Positions 17,595 through 26,692 of a stretch of DNA of 64,000 nt are shown here, one piece after another. The stretch's first letter is position 1, and each line of letters begins with the position of its first letter. This DNA is from JAEINY01 sp942490535 (GTDB lineage Bacteria; Bacteroidota; Bacteroidia; Bacteroidales; Marinilabiliaceae). Where the stretch lies: NCBI GenBank assembly GCA_942490535.1, contig CALNXQ010000003.1, forward strand, positions 1,054,001-1,118,000, given 5' to 3'. A program made the position numbers and the translations under genes. The notes beneath the pieces are model-generated. The model saw only the letters and a list, made by a program, of their open reading frames with translations. It was not told where the DNA came from and made no database searches.

Positions 17595-20504
17595 CTACAA
17601 TTGAGAAATATATCCCGCCAAATTATCACCTTGCTCCAGATTAAGCTTTTGTCGTAAGCGATAGCGATTGTTCTCTACCGCCCGCGCGGAAATATTCATT
17701 AATGTGGCAATCTCTTTGGAAGCCATCCCCATACGTATGTAAGCGCATAATTTTTGCTCACGCCCGGATAAATCAGGATGTTTTTCCTGCAATCTTGATA
17801 AAAAGGCTTCATGCACTTGTTCTAAGTGGGTCTCAAACACCTCCCAATACTGCTCACTATCGATGTCTTTGTCAATCTTCCGAATCAATGAATTCACTTT
17901 CTGCTCGACATCTTTTTTATCATCAAGACGTTTTATTTTAGTCAGATATTCTTTTATGGAAGTCAGAAATTCATTTTTTTGAATAATACTCATGGTGGAA
18001 TTGGCCAACTCTTTCTCTTTATGAATCATATCATTGCGCAACTTCTCATTGCGCATGCGAATCATTTCCTTTTCTGCCGTCAGGGCTTCATTCTTCAGGC
18101 GCTCTTCCCGTACTTTATAGCGTTCCTGTTGTTTTGTTTTCTCACGTTGCCGATACACCTCCACCCGCCGATTAAACAGCCATACCACCAATAACGTTAA
18201 GAAAAACAGAACGACACCATACATCAACTTAGCATAAGCAGATCGATACCACGGCGGCAAAACCGCAAACTTAAAAGTGATGGGTTTCGATTCGACTCCA
18301 TAACGGTTTCGTGCTACTACTTTAAATTCATAGTTTCCCTCTGACAACTTAGTGAATTGTCGGATTGTGGATTTACTCCAGGGCGTAGGTTGATGATCCA
18401 CAGAAGATAAAAAGGTAGAATAACTCACTTCATGATCTTCGAAATAAGTAGCCGCAAATTGTATTTCAAATGCATTTTGCTGATACTTATATTCCGGTAT
18501 AATCAATTGAGTTGTCGCCTCATCCCCATCCTGACTTAAGCTATAAGCCAAGGTATCGGTCTGTCCTTTAAACGAGCGAATATGGACGTTAAATGGTCGT
18601 TTGTAGTTCTTTTGATCATCAACTGCATAGTACGCGAACCCATCTTCAATTCCAAAAAAAGCATGCTCCTTATCAGCAGCATAAATAAACTCGAACCCAT
18701 TCACCAATTTATTCTCCAGCGCAATAAACGGATAATCAATCTTTTTATAGGACCCATCCTCTTGATAACGCAGCACATTCACCTGTCCGGCATGAAAGCA
18801 CCAGATATTGCGGTATGCATCTTCCTTCACCCGAAGGGGATAGTGACCCGGGCTAAAAAAGGCATCAAATCGAGTGTCTTTAATAAACAATCGGGTACTT
18901 TCATTATAAGTATAAAGTCCTTTTCGAGCTGTAAAAACAGACTCCCCATTTATCTGGGAAACAATCAACGCTTCCGGGCTTCCCGGGAACCGTTTAAGCG
19001 AAAACGTATCGACCTGACTTATTTCAGAATAATCATTTGTGAAATGAATTTTATAGATTCCTTTATACCCATGAGACATCCACAAGCTGCCATCTGTATC
19101 CCATTCTAAAAAGCGGGAGGATTCAGAGAAACCAGCCATCTCCTTCACGAATTTCCACCCTCCACTTTTCTTTTCCAATAAAATTAATCCGTGATAAGTC
19201 CCGGCTACTAATAAATTCGGATGATCCTTTATACGCTTGAATAACCATACCCCATCCACTACAGAAGGTGTAATTAATTGACTCCTGCCATTTCTTAATT
19301 CAAATACCCCCTTATTATGTCCACACAACAAATAATCACCATCCTTAAACAGCGTCCATACCTGTCCTTCTGTACCGGCTATTTTTTCAAAATCATCCCG
19401 ATCCATTAGCGGATTGGAAAATTCATCCTGAGAGGTGCGGTAAAGCGCCTGATTGGTTCCAAAATAATACTTCCCTTTATGAAGGTCCATCACATAACCA
19501 GTCCCTATATTATAGTACCCCTGTACAAACGAAACACTCGAGTTAAAAGCCACACGTACCATCCCATTATCCATCCCTCCCCAAATATTCCCTTCCCGGT
19601 CGGAGAAAACACTTAAGACCGTATTGTTCATCAAGCCCTTATCTTTATCAATCACTGTAACAACCTGTCCCAATTTGTTACACACCACCAATCCACTTTG
19701 TATGGTCCCAAACACCATTTGATCATCCCGATAGTTGATTCCACAAAACACATTTGTTTTCTTAAGCAAGGCACTCGCCGGTACTTTCCAGGGTTTAATC
19801 GACTGCATATCCCAAAGGAACAAACCTTCATCCATGGAGCCTATAACCATTTGAGTGGATGATAAACTTAATATGGCACCAATCATCTGGCCGGCAAACT
19901 GATCCCCGCCCGATACTTTATAGATCTGATCACCTCTGACCTCCATAAGCCCTTCTGTTTCATCATGTACCAACAACAGGCCATTGACCAGGAACGTCGA
20001 TACAAATCGGGATACTGCAGGAATTACGGCAGTTACTTCATCATTCTTAAATAAACAAATGGCCTTCTCGGCATGAAAAACAGTTGTTCCATTCCAATCA
20101 TGAATATTCCAGTAATCCCCATTGTTTTGAAGTTCGGGATAAACACTTAATGAGTTGTAGTTTAGATGATGGAGCGAGTCATACTCAAAATAACCAATTT
20201 CATTGTAAGATCCGGCATAAATCCTATTTCCAATGGACTTCACGCTGCGCACAATGTAATTTCCCATATCGCGCATTAATCGCCAATTCACGCCATCATA
20301 CTCAATCACCCCTTCATTATTGGCCACATAGAGTAAATCATTGTTCCCCTGTGTAATTTGCCAATTCTGGGTTCCCGCACCATATTGGCGTCTATTAAAA
20401 TGTTCAATATCTGGTATTCCAAACTTTACATTTTGGGCTTGAATCAATTGAAAAGGTAGGAAAAACAGATAAAAGAAGTAAGCAAAACAGAACACTCGTT
20501 TCAT
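17595..20504 (-). CDS. Membrane-spanning transcription regulator: two-component-type propeller, Y_Y_Y domain, LuxR-type HTH
   Basis: The 969-residue protein starts with a signal peptide (to about 23). A large periplasmic sensor of beta-propeller repeats (for example DREGNIWGGMDNGMVRV, DTDGSLWMSHGYKGIYKI) is followed by a Y_Y_Y-type domain at about 690-755 and one membrane helix at about 758-778. A charged coiled coil runs to about 850. A LuxR/GerE helix-turn-helix occupies about 910-969 (LSGREQKLCAYIRMGMASKEIA, SARAVENNRYRLRQKL). No kinase, receiver or AraC domain is present, so signal and DNA binding sit in one polypeptide, unlike the hybrid two-component systems. It is probably the laminarin-oligosaccharide sensor for the operon downstream; the ligand is inferred. 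Confidence 0.85.
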   Translation of the reverse strand: MKRVFCFAYFFYLFFLPFQLIQAQNVKFGIPDIEHFNRRQYGAGTQNWQITQGNNDLLYVANNEGVIEYDGVNWRLMRDMGNYIVRSVKSIGNRIYAGSYNEIGYFEYDSLHHLNYNSLSVYPELQNNGDYWNIHDWNGTTVFHAEKAICLFKNDEVTAVIPAVSRFVSTFLVNGLLLVHDETEGLMEVRGDQIYKVSGGDQFAGQMIGAILSLSSTQMVIGSMDEGLFLWDMQSIKPWKVPASALLKKTNVFCGINYRDDQMVFGTIQSGLVVCNKLGQVVTVIDKDKGLMNNTVLSVFSDREGNIWGGMDNGMVRVAFNSSVSFVQGYYNIGTGYVMDLHKGKYYFGTNQALYRTSQDEFSNPLMDRDDFEKIAGTEGQVWTLFKDGDYLLCGHNKGVFELRNGRSQLITPSVVDGVWLFKRIKDHPNLLVAGTYHGLILLEKKSGGWKFVKEMAGFSESSRFLEWDTDGSLWMSHGYKGIYKIHFTNDYSEISQVDTFSLKRFPGSPEALIVSQINGESVFTARKGLYTYNESTRLFIKDTRFDAFFSPGHYPLRVKEDAYRNIWCFHAGQVNVLRYQEDGSYKKIDYPFIALENKLVNGFEFIYAADKEHAFFGIEDGFAYYAVDDQKNYKRPFNVHIRSFKGQTDTLAYSLSQDGDEATTQLIIPEYKYQQNAFEIQFAATYFEDHEVSYSTFLSSVDHQPTPWSKSTIRQFTKLSEGNYEFKVVARNRYGVESKPITFKFAVLPPWYRSAYAKLMYGVVLFFLTLLVVWLFNRRVEVYRQREKTKQQERYKVREERLKNEALTAEKEMIRMRNEKLRNDMIHKEKELANSTMSIIQKNEFLTSIKEYLTKIKRLDDKKDVEQKVNSLIRKIDKDIDSEQYWEVFETHLEQVHEAFLSRLQEKHPDLSGREQKLCAYIRMGMASKEIATLMNISARAVENNRYRLRQKLNLEQGDNLAGYISQL

Positions 20505-20626
20505 GGAACAAAGGCTTTATAAAGTCGAAAATAACTAAAAGCATTTACTATCTCAAACGAAACGACAAATAACAGCGAACAAATAAAAAATGAGTCTTCA
20601 TAAACTTAAAAACCCAACTCATTGTC

Positions 20627-20634
20627 TATTTTTG
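20627..20634 (+). promoter_or_regulatory. -7 box for the M50 peptidase gene
   Basis: TATTTTTG matches TAnnTTTG exactly. Transcription would start about 15 bases before the ATG at 20656, inside the region that a start at 20590 would make coding. It therefore supports the later start codon. The -33 element is weak. Confidence 0.45.
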
Positions 20635-20655
20635 AATCTGATCAATTTTCGACTT

Positions 20656-21300
20656 ATGCGCACAAAGATATTCATCATCGCACTCACGGCCATCCTCTAC
20701 TGGATCATCAAAAATTACGTCCCCTATGGCGGTTATCTGCTATATCCCGTCACCCTATTGGTGACCTTTTTTCATGAAACCGGTCATGCATTTTTTGCCT
20801 TGATTACAGGCGGCATGGTGGATGGGATACAGATTAACAGTGACGGTTCGGGCTATGCACGCATTGGCGGTGGATGGTCCTTCCTGGTGCTTCCGGGTGG
20901 ATATATTGGTAGTGCGCTCTGGGGAAATTTATTGCTCTACATGGCTCTATACAAGGAAAAGTACAGCCGCTACCTGCTCTATTTCATCATCGCCATTCTA
21001 TTTTTCAGTGCCTTTGTCTGGTTCAATTCCATAGGCTCTTCGGCTTTATTAATCGCTTTTGCAGCCATTCTGGTTTGGGTCAGCCGACAAAAAAAAGGAA
21101 TCATTTCCAATGTACTACTCATACTGGGCACAACCTCTCTGATCTATATTATCATGGATTTCAATGGTGGTCCATCATCTGATTTGGCCCGTTTCACGGC
21201 GATGGTTCCTATTTTTCCGGCCTTCCTTTGGGCTATTGTTTGGTTAGTGGCTGTACTGGCCCTGACTTATACCATTTTGGTTCGGAAACGGATCAAATAA
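20656..21300 (+). CDS. M50-type (M50B-like) membrane metalloprotease
   Basis: The zinc motif HExxH appears as HETGH, inside the hydrophobic segment TFFHETGHAFFALITGG. About six membrane segments follow, and a second polar motif is seen in FLVLPGGYIGSALWG. This is the pattern of peptidase family M50B-like proteins, which cleave within membranes or are related to them. The start at 20656 (MRTKIFII) gives 214 residues; the in-frame ATG at 20590 would add a polar 22-residue extension lying across a likely promoter. It stands alone on the plus strand and diverges from the propeller regulator. Its substrate is unknown. Confidence 0.75.
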   Translation: MRTKIFIIALTAILYWIIKNYVPYGGYLLYPVTLLVTFFHETGHAFFALITGGMVDGIQINSDGSGYARIGGGWSFLVLPGGYIGSALWGNLLLYMALYKEKYSRYLLYFIIAILFFSAFVWFNSIGSSALLIAFAAILVWVSRQKKGIISNVLLILGTTSLIYIIMDFNGGPSSDLARFTAMVPIFPAFLWAIVWLVAVLALTYTILVRKRIK

Positions 21301-21347
21301 TCACTGCTTATTATGAAAAAATAAAATCATCAGCAGGCTATGCATAA

Positions 21348-21381
21348 AGGGTGGCTTTGTTTAAAGGCCACCCTCATTTTT
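21348..21381 (+). terminator. Terminator of the M50 peptidase gene
   Basis: AGGGTGGC-TTT pairs with AAAGGCCACCCT (one bulge) and is followed by CATTTTTA. It lies 48 bases after the stop codon. Confidence 0.6.
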
Positions 21382-21414
21382 ACTTCACTTGATACTATGC
21401 AATCTTAAAATCAG

Positions 21415-21452
21415 AATAAAAAACAAGGGTGAGTCAAAATGGAATCACCCTT
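21415..21452 (-). terminator. Terminator of the second SusCD operon
   Basis: AAGGGTGA (21425-21432) pairs with TCACCCTT (21445-21452). On the minus strand the stem is followed by GTTTTTTATT. It lies 43 bases beyond the SusD stop at 21495 and faces the terminator of the convergent M50 gene. Confidence 0.65.
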
Positions 21453-21494
21453 TGGTTAATTCTCAAAGCTAATACCTATGACTGCAACAACACC

Positions 21495-23006
21495 CTAATT
21501 GGAAATATTAGGATTTGCAGCGACTGTCTCCTGACCATACAAAAAGACATTTCGATCTTCCGAACTTACTTCCTTATCCCACCATGCATCGTTATGTCTT
21601 CCATAACGAACTAAATCGTTCCGACGGTGGCCTTCGTATGACAATTCACGTCCCCTTTCGGCCAACAACTCATCTAAGGTTAACGTTGTTGCATCATAGT
21701 TATAAGCAGTATTACCCCCAAAAGCCCGAGTGCGAATTTGATTCACATACGGTAACGCTGCCTCCACATCACCCAAACGTAAATAGCACTCTGCTTTTAA
21801 AAGCAAAGCATCGGCATATCGGAAAATAACCCAGTCATTATCCATTTGCTTCTCACCAATAGGAATGGTATACTTCACATTTCGAGCTCCCTGATCTTCA
21901 CGAGAACCAGTCATACTAGTAATATCAACCGTTAAAATAAGTGGTTCACCATTGGCCTCTTCGCTTCCAAGTAATGGATTTCCTTCCAGATCGTATTGCG
22001 GACCTACCAAGAAACCGGTTCGGCGTAAATCATTTTCATCAAAAGACCTATAGTGGTCAGGCTGACATACTACCCCATTCCAGGCAGCATAACCCAGATT
22101 CCAGGCACCAGGATGGGCATAATGCAATGTCCAGTTATGCAGGTAGGCTCCGGTGTAAACATTTTCTTCATAAGGAAGTACCAATAGATGTTCTACACAA
22201 TTCCTGTTATCTACCTCAAAAGGATCTCTCCACCCTGGAGTCAATTGAATATTGCTAGATATTTTATCAATAGACTCAATACATTCCGTCCATTTTTCAA
22301 CACCCGTCCAAACTTTATAATTGACATAAACCTTAGCAGCCAACATATGAGCCGCATCTTTATTAAATCGGCCATACCCTGTTGCCACTCCTTTTTCCGG
22401 TAAATCATCAACAATAGCATCAATTTCGCTAATAATCCAGTCCAGTACCGTCTTTGCCTCCTCCAGTTGAGGATCACCATCAACAACAGATGTCGTTACC
22501 AAGGGTACTTTACGCCAATGATCGACTAGTTTATAGTACATGTATGCCCTTAATGCACGTACATGAGCTCTTTCTTCGGCTATGGATATGGCTGAAACAT
22601 CTTCCTGTGTGATATTTTCATACTTTTCCAGAAACTTATTACACCCGGCAATTACACCAAAATGATTATTCCAGGCATAATCAAAAGGCCAATCTACTTC
22701 CGTCCAGGTGTGCCAGTGTAAACGCTGCCAGATGCCGCCATCTTCACCATGCTTACCCTTTTGAGGCCAGCAATAGGAATCAGCCGTCAACTCGGTTAAT
22801 AACCAAAATTCATAACCATAACTATTACCCCAATCAGTAAAAGGTGCAAAAGCCTCACTAATAATGGGCCCATCAGCAGCCTTAAAATTTTCTTCCGGTA
22901 TACGCGAATAAAACTCCTCGTCAATATCGGTACATCCAGTTGTAAAGACTAAGCAGCCCACAACCAAAAGAAACAATACTTTGTACATGTTATTATATAT
23001 TTTCAT
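21495..23006 (-). CDS. susD: SusD/RagB-family outer-membrane lipoprotein (second pair)
   Basis: The 503-residue protein has a lipoprotein signal ending FTTGC and the SusD helices (ALRAYMYYKLVDHWRKVPLV, FRYADALLLKAECYLRLG). The C-terminal hallmark is LTLDELLAERGREL then EGHRRNDLVRYGRH. It shares this hallmark with the SusD at 33844-35379 and not with the laminarin SusD, so the second and third pairs are paralogues. It is 11 bases after its SusC. No enzyme gene accompanies this pair, so its glycan cannot be told from the neighbours. The shared promoter motif suggests it works with the locus at 28.5-40.7 kb. Confidence 0.94.
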   Translation of the reverse strand: MKIYNNMYKVLFLLVVGCLVFTTGCTDIDEEFYSRIPEENFKAADGPIISEAFAPFTDWGNSYGYEFWLLTELTADSYCWPQKGKHGEDGGIWQRLHWHTWTEVDWPFDYAWNNHFGVIAGCNKFLEKYENITQEDVSAISIAEERAHVRALRAYMYYKLVDHWRKVPLVTTSVVDGDPQLEEAKTVLDWIISEIDAIVDDLPEKGVATGYGRFNKDAAHMLAAKVYVNYKVWTGVEKWTECIESIDKISSNIQLTPGWRDPFEVDNRNCVEHLLVLPYEENVYTGAYLHNWTLHYAHPGAWNLGYAAWNGVVCQPDHYRSFDENDLRRTGFLVGPQYDLEGNPLLGSEEANGEPLILTVDITSMTGSREDQGARNVKYTIPIGEKQMDNDWVIFRYADALLLKAECYLRLGDVEAALPYVNQIRTRAFGGNTAYNYDATTLTLDELLAERGRELSYEGHRRNDLVRYGRHNDAWWDKEVSSEDRNVFLYGQETVAANPNISN

Positions 23007-23017
23007 GTTTACTTCTT

Positions 23018-26000
23018 TTAAAACTTAACATTTAATCCAAAGGTGTATGTTGTGCTACGCGGATAGAAACCCCAGCCATCATGCCCACCATTTGTGCCAA
23101 TTTGCACTTCCGGATCAATACCGGAATACCCGGTGAAGGTATGCAGGTTCTGAACCGTTGCATACAATCTCATGTGTGAGAAACCAACCCTGAATTTTTC
23201 AGGTAAGGTATATCCCAGTGTGATGTTGTCAATTTTCAAGTAATCACCTTTTTCAAGATAGTAATCGGAGAACGCTGGTCGATCACGCAAGGGGCTATCG
23301 ATGGCAGAAGTCAACAAATTACTTGGGTAAAAGTGTGGGTTATTCAAATAAACATTCTTCTCATTAACAATATCAAAACCGGCAGCTCCTCTGAAGTGAA
23401 TCGAGAAATCTAATCCTTTATAGTTTACACGAGGCGTCAAACTGAAATTATATTCCGGATTACCATTACCAAGAAATACTTTATCATCCTGCTCAACATC
23501 ATCCAGGTTAGCTTCGCTGCCATCCCGGGCAATAAACAGCCATTTCCCGGTTTCATCGAGCCTGCTAAACTTATATCCATAAAAAGACCCAATAGGCTGA
23601 CCTGCCTCATGACGATAAATACTGCCCACTCCACCTACTTCTGAAAGGCCTCCGTAATCGACATAATTTAAATCAGCTACCTCATTTTCCAGATTAACCA
23701 GTTCGTTTTTGTTGTATGAAAACGTCAGATCCAGACTAACGGACAAATCACCCGTTTTTATGATGGAGTTTTGAAGTGCCAGCTCTATTCCCTGGTTAGT
23801 CATTTCACCCACATTAGTCCAGGTTTTATTAAACTTTTTGGGTGGCACTTGTACGGACAAATACCACAACATATCCGTTGTAGTACGGTGATAATAGTCA
23901 AAGCTACCGGTGATGCGGTTGTTCAACATCCCAAAATCGACACCTGCATTAATTTCAGATTTTATTTCCCATCCTAAATCCGGATTGCTATTATACGTAC
24001 TTGCGTATACTGGAATTTTTGTGCCCGCATAATCAATAAAACTATTATCAAACTGAAGTGATTCGCGCGATAGGTAGTTCGATTGTATGATATTTCCTGT
24101 TACACCATAGCCAACACGAAGTTTTAGATTATTTACCACTTGAAAATTGTCCATAAAACTTTCCTCAGTAATTCTCCACCCCACAGATGCGGCCGGGAAA
24201 TTAGCCCATTTATTGTTGGCCCCAAAGCGACTTGAACCTTCATGACGCACGGTTGCAGAAAACAGGTATTTGCCTGCATAGGCATAGGTTAACCGACCAA
24301 AAAAAGCAGACAAACGATCGCTATCACGATAGCTTCCCATTTTGGCTTTCCCTTCCACCAAGTAGGTTCCTGCGGCTAAGCCATAAGCACCTAAATCATC
24401 AGTCAGGAAATTGGAGTTACTGGCATTAAAACTTGAAAATTCATGATACTCATAAGTATGCCCTAATAACACCCCTAATGAGTGTACATCACCCAATACT
24501 TTTTTATAATCCAATGTTAAATCATACATTTTTTTGGTATCATCAAAATGATATTGGAAGGCATTACCATTACGCACCTCAGCGATGGATGTAGGGGATA
24601 CAATTTCCTGATAATTTCGATCATATACGCTATTGAAATGATAAGCTCCGAATGCACCTACTGTCAAACCATCAATAAGCTCATATGTACTTCTCAGACT
24701 GGCCACTACTTTACGCCCCAGTCCACTTTGCATCTCTTGTTCTCTTTTAGCGATTGGATTGTAAGCTCTAAAACCGGTTGGCTTGGTGTACATGCCGTCT
24801 TCATCAATAATGGGACGGGTCGGATTAATTCTGGTTGCCATTTCGGTATCCCGGTAATCATTTGCCGTGCCATTGTATTTCTTATCGGCGTAATTACCTT
24901 CTTCAAAGGTAGTTGAGAGAATGGCATTAACCATTAAACGATCATCAAAACCTTTATGCATTACCCCAATACGTGCATTCAAAGATTCTTTTCCACTATT
25001 GATCATGATCCCTTCCACGTCGCGATAATTGACCGATGCGCGGTAGCTTAACTTTTCGGTTCCGCCTGAGAACGACAAGTTATGCACTTGAGTAACAGGT
25101 TTTGCAATAAGGCCACTTAGATAATCTTCATCACTACCTAAATCAGAAAAAGATTTATTGGGATCTTCAGCCTTTATGAGGGCTCCCATCTCCAAATATT
25201 GTTTTGCATTCATCATTTCCGGCACATTGTAAGCTCGCTCGGTAGAAACATACCCAGAGTAATCCACCTGAAGTTTACCCTCCTTACCACCTTTAGTCGT
25301 GATCAAAATAACACCATTACTACCACGCGTACCATAAATGGCAGCTGCCGATCCATCTTTCAGCACATTGATACTTTCGATATCTTCAGGAGCCACCGTA
25401 TTCAAGTCACCACCACTGACACCATCGATAACAATAAGCGGTGAAGCACCTGCTGCCAATGTGCCTTGCCCCCTCAAACGGATATTAAATGATCCGTTTG
25501 GATCATTTCCTGCAGGACGGATAATTTGTAGACCGGCCACTTTACCTTCGACAGCTTGCAGTGGATTAGCTGCAAAACCCTGATTAAAATCAGCAGCAGA
25601 CACTTTAGCGACGGAACTTGTCACTTCCGTTTTCTTTTGGGTACCATAACCTACCACTACCACTTCATCCAACCCCTGCACATCTTCAACTAGCACAATA
25701 TCCAGCGTAGACTGTCCAGTCACCAGTACTTCCTGATTAACAAAACCCACAAATGAAAATACCAATACTGTGTTTTCTTCTACATTGCTGATTTCATAAA
25801 CCCCATCAATATTAGTAATGGTTCCCCTGTCAGTTCCTTTAATCAGAATGCTGACACCGGGAATAGGTTCTCCTGTTTCATCGACCACCTTACCAGTTAA
25901 TTTCTTTTGCTGCATGACCGATTCTGAAAAATCAGCGGATGCAGTAACTGCATTTGATCCGTTGATTTCTGCTGACACATTCAACGCGATAAACATCAGC

Positions 26001-26086
26001 AAAATCAGTCCAATGCTTCTACTTTTTAGTTTTTGGGATCTAAAACTCCCACAATGGAGTAAACTCCAACTCGATTTTTGTTTCAT
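23018..26086 (-). CDS. susC: SusC/RagA-family TonB-linked transporter (second pair), without STN domain
   Basis: The 1022-residue protein has a signal segment at about 24-40 and a carboxypeptidase-D regulatory-like domain at about 62-145 (LTGKVVDETGEPIPGVSIL). Then come a TonB box region DEVVVVGYG, a plug (DGSAAAIYGTRGSNGVILI) and a barrel ending in FGLNVKF. Its C-terminal block NSPLRDRPAFSDYYLEKGDY is nearly the same as NSPLRDDPRFSDYYLEEGDY of the SusC at 35484, so the two are close paralogues. It lacks the STN domain of that paralogue, so it cannot signal to FecR itself. Its 5' region carries the same promoter-like motif and leader as fecR-susC3. It is the first gene of a two-gene unit. Confidence 0.95.
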   Translation of the reverse strand: MKQKSSWSLLHCGSFRSQKLKSRSIGLILLMFIALNVSAEINGSNAVTASADFSESVMQQKKLTGKVVDETGEPIPGVSILIKGTDRGTITNIDGVYEISNVEENTVLVFSFVGFVNQEVLVTGQSTLDIVLVEDVQGLDEVVVVGYGTQKKTEVTSSVAKVSAADFNQGFAANPLQAVEGKVAGLQIIRPAGNDPNGSFNIRLRGQGTLAAGASPLIVIDGVSGGDLNTVAPEDIESINVLKDGSAAAIYGTRGSNGVILITTKGGKEGKLQVDYSGYVSTERAYNVPEMMNAKQYLEMGALIKAEDPNKSFSDLGSDEDYLSGLIAKPVTQVHNLSFSGGTEKLSYRASVNYRDVEGIMINSGKESLNARIGVMHKGFDDRLMVNAILSTTFEEGNYADKKYNGTANDYRDTEMATRINPTRPIIDEDGMYTKPTGFRAYNPIAKREQEMQSGLGRKVVASLRSTYELIDGLTVGAFGAYHFNSVYDRNYQEIVSPTSIAEVRNGNAFQYHFDDTKKMYDLTLDYKKVLGDVHSLGVLLGHTYEYHEFSSFNASNSNFLTDDLGAYGLAAGTYLVEGKAKMGSYRDSDRLSAFFGRLTYAYAGKYLFSATVRHEGSSRFGANNKWANFPAASVGWRITEESFMDNFQVVNNLKLRVGYGVTGNIIQSNYLSRESLQFDNSFIDYAGTKIPVYASTYNSNPDLGWEIKSEINAGVDFGMLNNRITGSFDYYHRTTTDMLWYLSVQVPPKKFNKTWTNVGEMTNQGIELALQNSIIKTGDLSVSLDLTFSYNKNELVNLENEVADLNYVDYGGLSEVGGVGSIYRHEAGQPIGSFYGYKFSRLDETGKWLFIARDGSEANLDDVEQDDKVFLGNGNPEYNFSLTPRVNYKGLDFSIHFRGAAGFDIVNEKNVYLNNPHFYPSNLLTSAIDSPLRDRPAFSDYYLEKGDYLKIDNITLGYTLPEKFRVGFSHMRLYATVQNLHTFTGYSGIDPEVQIGTNGGHDGWGFYPRSTTYTFGLNVKF

Positions 26087-26090
26087 TGAT

Positions 26091-26163
26091 TGTTAATGTT
26101 TGGTAATTACTAAAATGTCTGTTCTCAACATTCGTGTTCAGGGAAAATTATTGGCGCCTCCCT
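26091..26163 (-). promoter_or_regulatory. Conserved SusC leader with hairpin exposing GCGCCAA
   Basis: Read toward SusC, the order is: stem AGGGA/TCCCT (26140-26144, 26159-26163) with GCGCCAA in the loop, ACACGAATG (26137-26129), GACATTTTA (26119-26111), AACATTAACA (26100-26091), then the ATG. The same blocks in the same order precede the SusC at 38780. A cis-acting RNA element or translation-control leader is inferred. Confidence 0.6.
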
Positions 26164-26296
26164 TAATTGTTAATCTTTCTATAATTCCATAAGATATCTT
26201 TTAGAGTGGTATTATTCGTATTCGCTTTTAATATACCAACTATTAAACTGACTATCATTTGGTATTTTGCATTCAACAAATACACTTCAATTAATA

Positions 26297-26328
26297 TAAT
26301 GATCGGTTACCCCTCCAATACCCTACCC
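26297..26328 (-). promoter_or_regulatory. Putative ECF-sigma promoter for the second SusCD pair
   Basis: Plus-strand TAATGATCGGT (26297-26307), nine bases, then AATACCCTACCC (26317-26328). On the minus strand this is GGGTAGGGTATT-N9-ACCGATCATTA. The same 23 bases with the same 9-base gap lie just upstream of fecR (39923-39954). The part GGGTAGGG would be the -35 side and CGATC the -10 side. A start here gives a leader of about 200 bases before SusC. The gap 26087-26692 otherwise shows no gene. Confidence 0.65.
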
Positions 26329-26692
26329 TTAAAACATCATTTTATTTACTTTTTTTAACTTTTATCAACACAATGAGTCCTCAGGGATTATCATCCACCT
26401 TACTTTTATCATCACTAAGATTCAAGTGTAAAAGAACGTTTTTCATTTCCAACACCCCACCAAGCAATTCTACTACTATTACTCACCTCGCCCTGCCATC
26501 CAAACACTTTTGTCAATATTTTTTTTGATTTTCAAGCATTCAACATAGCCATAAATCCATTTTATGCCCAACAACATACACAATAATCACCATCACCCCT
26601 AAATGAATGATTTTTCTCAGACTTTATTATGAAGACTATGCTCATCTTGCACCTGGAAATAATTAACCGAGATTTAAGTAATATATATACAC

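Noticed and set aside
18582..19109. 175-codon frame on the plus strand
   Set aside because: It is antisense to the propeller regulator; its composition reflects the complementary strand of beta-propeller codons.
20590..20655. Longer N-terminus for the M50 peptidase
   Set aside because: A consensus -7 box at 20627-20634 lies inside it, and the added residues do not fit a membrane protein start.
26400..26692. Promoter of glutamine synthetase
   Set aside because: Several near matches to TAnnTTTG exist in AT-rich DNA, but none has both boxes at proper spacing.
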